Shown here in pieces: positions 6,398 through 10,099 of a stretch of DNA of 10,099 nt. The DNA lies in assembly GCA_023435545.1 (NCBI GenBank), contig JAEYRQ010000157.1, forward strand, positions 1 to 10,099, written 5' to 3'. Numbering within the stretch: the first letter of the stretch is position 1; every line of letters begins with the position of its first letter. This DNA comes from Pseudomonadota bacterium. Its GTDB lineage: Bacteria > Pseudomonadota > Alphaproteobacteria > Rhizobiales > Tepidamorphaceae. The notes below the pieces were generated by a model. That model saw only the letters and a program-made list of their open reading frames with translations. It was not told the origin of the DNA and did not search any database. A program made the translations under genes and the position numbers.

Positions 6398-7237
6398 TTA
6401 CCGGGCGTCCTCGCCCTGCGACAGCGCGTCGACCCCCTTCGTCAGGGCGCGCATCTCGCGACGAAGCGCGCGAACCTCCTCGCTGAGCGCCATCAGGTCG
6501 TCGTGACGCTGCTGCTCGGCGGCGCGGGCCTCGTCCTCGTGGGCGCTCTGCATCGAGTTGACGATGATCGCGACGAACAGGTTCATCACCGCGAAGGTGG
6601 TGACCAGGATGAAGGGCACGAAAAACACCCAGGCGTAAGGGTAGGCCTCCATCACCGGCCGGACGATGCCCATCGACCAGCTTTCCAGCGTCATGATCTG
6701 GAACAGCGAGTAGAGCGAGGCGCCGACCGAGCCGAACCAGTCTGGGAAGGTCTGGCCGAACAGCTTGGTCGCCATCACCGCGAAGACGTAGAAGACGAGG
6801 CCGAGCAGCGCGATCACCGTGCCCAGCGGCGGGATCGCGCCGACGAGCGCCTGTACCACCTTGCGCATGGTCGGCACCATCGAGACGAGCCGCATGACGC
6901 GCAGGATGCGCAGCGCCCTCAGGACCGAGAAGCTTCCGGTGGCCGGTATCAGCGCGATGCCCACCACGACGAAATCGAAGACATTCCAGCCGCTCCGGAA
7001 GAAGCCAAGCCGGAAGGCATAGAGCTTCAGGCCGATCTCGACCACGAAGACCGCGAGCGACAGCATGTCGAGCGCGACCAGCAGGGGACCGGCCGCCGCC
7101 ATCGCGGCCGGCGAGGTCTCCAGGCCGAGAACGACGGCGTTGAGGACGATGACGGCGACGATCGCGTGCTGGAAGCGGTCGGATTCCACCAGCAGGCCGA
7201 TCCTGTGCCGCAGGCTCGATGGTTCGGGCAGGTTCAT
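6398..7237 (-). CDS. BacNav-type voltage-gated sodium channel
   Basis: This is a homotetrameric six-span ion channel of the NaChBac/NavAb/NavMs group, opened by membrane voltage and selective for sodium. In the 279-residue product, S1 covers about 22-42, S2 52-75 (with the conserved acidic Glu67) and S3 83-98 (Asp88). S4 covers 104-120 with gating arginines at every third position (Arg107, 110, 113, 116). S5 covers about 138-160. The pore loop carries the selectivity filter TLESWS at 183-188 inside MTLESWSMGIVRP, which matches the NavAb/NavMs filter as I recall it. S6 covers about 201-229. A C-terminal amphipathic coiled coil follows (about 240-275, EEVRALRREMRAL), the usual tetramerisation helix. 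The start is the ATG at 7237, since the frame upstream runs through unlikely arginine-rich sequence; the ribosome site is weak. It lies 68 nt after the carbonic anhydrase gene on the same strand and may share its transcript. Confidence 0.94.
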   Translation of the reverse strand: MNLPEPSSLRHRIGLLVESDRFQHAIVAVIVLNAVVLGLETSPAAMAAAGPLLVALDMLSLAVFVVEIGLKLYAFRLGFFRSGWNVFDFVVVGIALIPATGSFSVLRALRILRVMRLVSMVPTMRKVVQALVGAIPPLGTVIALLGLVFYVFAVMATKLFGQTFPDWFGSVGASLYSLFQIMTLESWSMGIVRPVMEAYPYAWVFFVPFILVTTFAVMNLFVAIIVNSMQSAHEDEARAAEQQRHDDLMALSEEVRALRREMRALTKGVDALSQGEDAR

Positions 7238-7278
7238 CTTGTCTCGCGGTTCCCCCGTGCGCGCGTCTCTAGCTGGGA

Positions 7279-7297
7279 TGCGGTCGGGAAAACCGCA
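7279..7297 (-). other. Stem-loop between carbonic anhydrase and sodium-channel genes
   Basis: TGCGGT (7279-7284) and ACCGCA (7292-7297) form a 6-bp stem with a 7-nt loop, 8 nt beyond the carbonic anhydrase stop. There is no T-run after it on the minus strand, so it is at best a weak or factor-assisted terminator, or an mRNA processing or stability element between the two genes. Confidence 0.3.
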
Positions 7298-7305
7298 AGA
7301 CCGGT

Positions 7306-7965
7306 TCAGGCGGCCGAGGTGCCGGTGCCGACCGTCATGAAATGGCCGGTCTCCGGGTCGAGGACGCGCAACTCGCCGGTCGCAATGCCGAAATGGGCGC
7401 CGTGCAAGGCGAGGTCGCCGGTCTCGACCCGCTCCCGCACGAACGGAAACGTCATCAGGTTCGTCAGCGACCGGCGGACGGAGACCTCCTCGACGGCCCG
7501 CTGGATATCGTCTTCGGCCATCCCGGCGTCGAAGTCCCTGGCTTCCGCCTGCGATCCGCTGAGCAGGTCGATCCAGGGGCCGATGAAGTCGCCGCGGATC
7601 TCCTCGCGCTCCCGCCCCCCGATATAGGCCGCGATGCCGCCGCACAGGGAATGGCCGAGCACCACCACATCGGGCACAAGCAGGTGGCGCACGGCATATT
7701 CGATCGCCGCACTCGTGGAGTGGTGCAGGTCGTCGGGCGCGTAGGGCGGCACGATGTTGGCGACATTGCGCACGACGAACAGTTCACCTGGCCCGGTGGA
7801 GAACACGGTTTCGGGCGCCGAACGCGAATCGCAGCAGCCGATGACGAGCGCCCGGGGCGCCTGGCCCAGCCGCGCAAGCTGCGCAAGACGCCGACGGTCG
7901 TCCGACAGCCTGCCCTCCAGGTAGCGGCGGTAGCCGTCGATCAAGTCGGCAGGGAATGTCGGCAT
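7306..7965 (-). CDS. Beta-class carbonic anhydrase
   Basis: This cytoplasmic zinc enzyme interconverts CO2 and bicarbonate, supplying bicarbonate for carboxylation reactions and helping pH balance. The 219-residue product has the full beta-class zinc site: Cys44, Asp46 and Arg48 in CCDSR (44-48), and His105 and Cys108 in GHSLCGG (104-110). Other family blocks are FVVRNVANIVPPY (63-75), the helix SAAIEYAV before the strand leading to His105, and a C-terminal HGAHFGIATGELRVLD stretch forming the last strand. The ATG at 7965 has AGGA 8 nt upstream. It lies 134 nt after the pdxY stop on the same strand, so it may have its own promoter or be cotranscribed. Nothing is missing from the active site. 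Confidence 0.96.
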   Translation of the reverse strand: MPTFPADLIDGYRRYLEGRLSDDRRRLAQLARLGQAPRALVIGCCDSRSAPETVFSTGPGELFVVRNVANIVPPYAPDDLHHSTSAAIEYAVRHLLVPDVVVLGHSLCGGIAAYIGGREREEIRGDFIGPWIDLLSGSQAEARDFDAGMAEDDIQRAVEEVSVRRSLTNLMTFPFVRERVETGDLALHGAHFGIATGELRVLDPETGHFMTVGTGTSAA

Positions 7966-8099
7966 CGGTTCGGTCCTGAAACTGAGGGCCTGGAACTGCG
8001 GGCAGGCGCGGACGGTGGCAGCTTGCGCGGCAGTTCATAAACCAGCGGGTCAGCCAGGTGAACACCCGACAGCGATGTCCTCGCAACCGACGACGCCGC

Positions 8100-8948
8100 T
8101 CACAGTTCCGATACCTCCGCGCGGCCACTTGGCCGGATGAAGCGGGCCTGCGCCTCGACCAGCGCCGGCTCGTCGCGTCCGAGCCGCCTTGTCATCTCCA
8201 GCACGTCGTGGACGATAGCGGCGGCCGCCGCCGTGGCGGGGACGACATGCTCCCCATTGACGAGGCCCGACAGGACCAGCCCGGCCATCAGGTCGCCGGT
8301 GCCGTGCACGTGAACGTCGACCTTCGGTGTCTCAACGCGGGTGACGCTGTCGGCGGTGACGACCAGGTTCGCCATCGCGTCGGGACTGCGAGAGGGTGCC
8401 GAGGTCACCACGACCGTCGGCGGGCCGAGCCGGCGGGCGAGATGGACGATCTCTGCATCGCCCAGCCCTGGTGCACGGCCGGTCTGGTGCGGGTCCAGGA
8501 GCGCCACCAGTTCCGTGACGTTGGGGGTGGCGATATCGGCCGACGGCAGCAGATGCGTCCGGATGTCCTCGAGGATCTGCGAGGCGACATAGAGCCTGCC
8601 GGCATCGCCGGCGACCGGATCGAGCAGCAGCGGGACGCCCGGCTTCATAGCCCGGGCCTCGGCGACGATCCCCGCCGCGGCGATCGCCTGGACCGGTTGC
8701 GCCAGATAGCCGACCAGGATCGCGTCGACCGGGTGGGGGGTCGGCGAGCCGAGCGTGTCGCGTCCCATGGCGGCGATGTCGGCGATCTCCGCGCGCGCCG
8801 GATCGGGCGCATGTCCGGGATGGTGGGCGAGCACGACCGTAGGCAGTGACACCACCTCGTGGCCGCGACGCATCAGCGGAAACGTGGTCGCCGAATTCCC
8901 GACATGGCCGCGGGCGACCCAGGAGGAGATGGTGAGGATGCGGCTCAT
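8100..8948 (-). CDS. pdxY: Pyridoxal kinase, PdxY/PdxK type
   Basis: This kinase phosphorylates pyridoxal (and possibly pyridoxine or pyridoxamine) with ATP in vitamin B6 salvage. The 282-residue ribokinase-fold product shows GHVGNSA (14-20, substrate site), LVGYLAQPVQ (78-87), DPVAGD (110-115), TPNVTEL (141-147) and the anion-hole/catalytic motif HGTGDLMAGL (215-224) with Asp219 as the expected base. This pattern fits PdxY/PdxK better than HMP kinase (ThiD), which differs in its N-terminal block, but substrate range cannot be read. The ATG at 8948 lies 12 nt after the stop of the FAD oxidoreductase gene and has only a weak ribosome site, consistent with translational coupling. In related genomes a PdxY-like gene near a carbonic anhydrase gene is, from memory, a common arrangement. 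Confidence 0.88.
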   Translation of the reverse strand: MSRILTISSWVARGHVGNSATTFPLMRRGHEVVSLPTVVLAHHPGHAPDPARAEIADIAAMGRDTLGSPTPHPVDAILVGYLAQPVQAIAAAGIVAEARAMKPGVPLLLDPVAGDAGRLYVASQILEDIRTHLLPSADIATPNVTELVALLDPHQTGRAPGLGDAEIVHLARRLGPPTVVVTSAPSRSPDAMANLVVTADSVTRVETPKVDVHVHGTGDLMAGLVLSGLVNGEHVVPATAAAAAIVHDVLEMTRRLGRDEPALVEAQARFIRPSGRAEVSEL

Positions 8949-8960
8949 CGCATCGGGCTC

Positions 8961-10099
8961 TCAGATCACCGCCAGCTCGCGCACGGGGCGTGCCTCGACG
9001 ATGCGGCCGTAGCCGAACACCGACAGGTCGAGCGCGACGAAGCGGCCGTGCAAAATCAGTTCGGCCACGGCGCGGCCGGCGGCGGGCGCCTGCTGCAGGC
9101 CGTGACCCGAGAAGCCGTTGGCGAAGATCAGGTTGGCGATCTCTGGATGCGGGCCGATCACCGCGTTCTGGTCGAGGGCATTGTAGTCGTAGTGGCCGGC
9201 CCAGGCGCGCTCCATGCGGATCGCCTCGAAGGTCGGCACGCGGGTCGCCAGCGCCGGCCAGATGACCTCGTCGAACAGCGCATAGTCGACATCGAGATCG
9301 TCGGTCTCGGGATCCTGGTCCCCGGGCGGCGACATCCCGGTGATGTAGACGTCGCCTTCGGGCCGAACCCAGACGCCGGAGGTGTCGACCAGCAGCGGCA
9401 TTCGGCCGACAGGCTCGCGGCAGCGGAACACGAAGACCGAGCGCTTGCGCGGGCCGACCGGCAGCTTCGTGCCGGCGAGTGCGGCGATGGCGCCGGCCTG
9501 CGGGCCGGCTGCGTTGACCAGCGTCCCGCAGCCGATCTCCGTCCCGTCGCCCAGAACGACGCCGACGATCCGCCCGTTCGATCGCTCGATGCCGACGACC
9601 TCGGCCTCGATGTAGGATACCCCGTTGGACCGGGCGCCGCGCCGCAGCAGCTGCAGCAGCGCGTGCGCGTCGAACCAGCCTTCGCCGGACCGTCCGAGCG
9701 AACCGAGCGCGACACCATCTGTGGCCAACCAGGGGAACCGGTTCGCCAGCGCGTCCGGCTCGAGCAGGACGACATCGGCCCCCTCCGCTCTCTGCACGGC
9801 GTGGTTCGCCTCCAGCACGTTTCGGCCTGCAGCCGATGCGAGCAGGAGATATCCCTCCTCGCGGAACGCGACGTCGGCATCCTCGCCGAATCGCTCTTGA
9901 ACGGTGCGCAGGAACTCCAGTCCGAAGCGCGAGAGCCGGATGTTCTCCGGTGTGGAGAACTGCTGGCGGATCGAGGCGGCCGAAAGCGTCGTGGCCGATC
10001 GGGCGTAGGTGGCATCGCGCTCGATGACGGCGACGGAGCCCTCGAAACCCATTTCGCCCTTGAGGGACCAGGCGACGGCGCTGCCGGCGATGGCCCCGC
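8961..10099 (-). CDS. FAD-dependent oxidoreductase of the DAO family, FOXRED1-like (5' truncated)
   Basis: This is a flavoprotein of the D-amino-acid/sarcosine oxidase fold. The frame continues to the window edge; 378 residues are visible. The first visible residues (GAIAGSAVAWSL, then VAVIERD) are the remainder of the FAD-binding Rossmann motif, so only a few dozen residues are missing and the ATG at 10052 is not the real start. Later blocks are LVNAAGPQAGAIAALAG (FAD-binding) and, near the C-terminus, GHYDYNALDQNAVIGPHP and FANGFSGHGLQQAPAAGRAV followed by a short tail (LDLSVFGYGRI). The last blocks closely match, from memory, mitochondrial FOXRED1, a complex I assembly factor; bacterial homologues are otherwise annotated as sarcosine oxidase-like or glycine/D-amino-acid oxidases. 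Substrate unknown. It ends 12 nt before the pyridoxal kinase gene, so the two are probably one operon. Confidence 0.9.
   Translation of the reverse strand, partial: GAIAGSAVAWSLKGEMGFEGSVAVIERDATYARSATTLSAASIRQQFSTPENIRLSRFGLEFLRTVQERFGEDADVAFREEGYLLLASAAGRNVLEANHAVQRAEGADVVLLEPDALANRFPWLATDGVALGSLGRSGEGWFDAHALLQLLRRGARSNGVSYIEAEVVGIERSNGRIVGVVLGDGTEIGCGTLVNAAGPQAGAIAALAGTKLPVGPRKRSVFVFRCREPVGRMPLLVDTSGVWVRPEGDVYITGMSPPGDQDPETDDLDVDYALFDEVIWPALATRVPTFEAIRMERAWAGHYDYNALDQNAVIGPHPEIANLIFANGFSGHGLQQAPAAGRAVAELILHGRFVALDLSVFGYGRIVEARPVRELAVI

Noticed and set aside
7784..8128. 114-residue minus-strand frame bridging pdxY and the carbonic anhydrase gene
   Set aside because: Overlaps both genes out of frame with low-complexity composition; the gap itself (7966-8099) shows no gene or clear terminator.
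1..10099. CRISPR array, tRNA/rRNA, transposase or phage integration site
   Set aside because: No regularly spaced repeats, no cloverleaf or rRNA-like stretches and no transposase or integrase motifs were seen on either strand.

Overview
This is a high-GC (about two-thirds G+C by eye) chromosomal segment of an alphaproteobacterium. The order of Hyphomicrobiales (Rhizobiales) fits best: LeuB, Asd, a beta-carbonic anhydrase and a PdxY-type kinase lie close together, the intergenic palindromes are of rhizobial style, and the LeuB and Asd sequences look rhizobial. The assignment rests on recalled synteny and family resemblance, not on a search. I see no RNA genes, CRISPR array, transposase or phage gene.

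Layout: (1) 1-1404 (+), the tail of a TctA-type tricarboxylate transporter permease cut by the window edge. (2) 1481-2593 (+), leuB, whose stop codon overlaps that of (3) a convergent NnrS membrane protein (2590-3801, -). (4) 3971-4468 (+), a small membrane-protein locus. It reads as a 30-residue ORF and a 134-residue ORF in the same frame, separated by one TAA that falls inside a hydrophobic stretch. (5) 4481-4798 (-), a small secreted Cys-rich protein with a perfect 16-bp palindrome upstream. (6) A 373-bp divergent intergenic region with a second perfect inverted repeat and strong hairpins ahead of (7) asd (5172-6197, +). (8) 6198-6397, a convergent gap with a 114-bp composite palindromic element. 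(9) A minus-strand run: a FOXRED1-like FAD oxidoreductase (8961-10099, truncated 5'), a PdxY-type kinase (8100-8948, 12 nt downstream), a beta-carbonic anhydrase (7306-7965) and a BacNav-type voltage-gated sodium channel (6398-7237).

How the genes work together: leuB (leucine synthesis) and asd (Lys/Met/Thr/diaminopimelate synthesis) are housekeeping genes. The material between them (NnrS, the interrupted membrane locus and the Cys-rich exported protein) looks like accessory insertion. The oxidoreductase and kinase look cotranscribed. Carbonic anhydrase and the sodium channel may be a loosely linked pair for bicarbonate/pH and ion homeostasis, but no direct coupling is visible. No clear-cut new multi-gene system is evident. 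The best leads are the in-frame stop at 4061-4063, the two operator-like palindromes, the structured asd leader and the bacterial FOXRED1 homologue.
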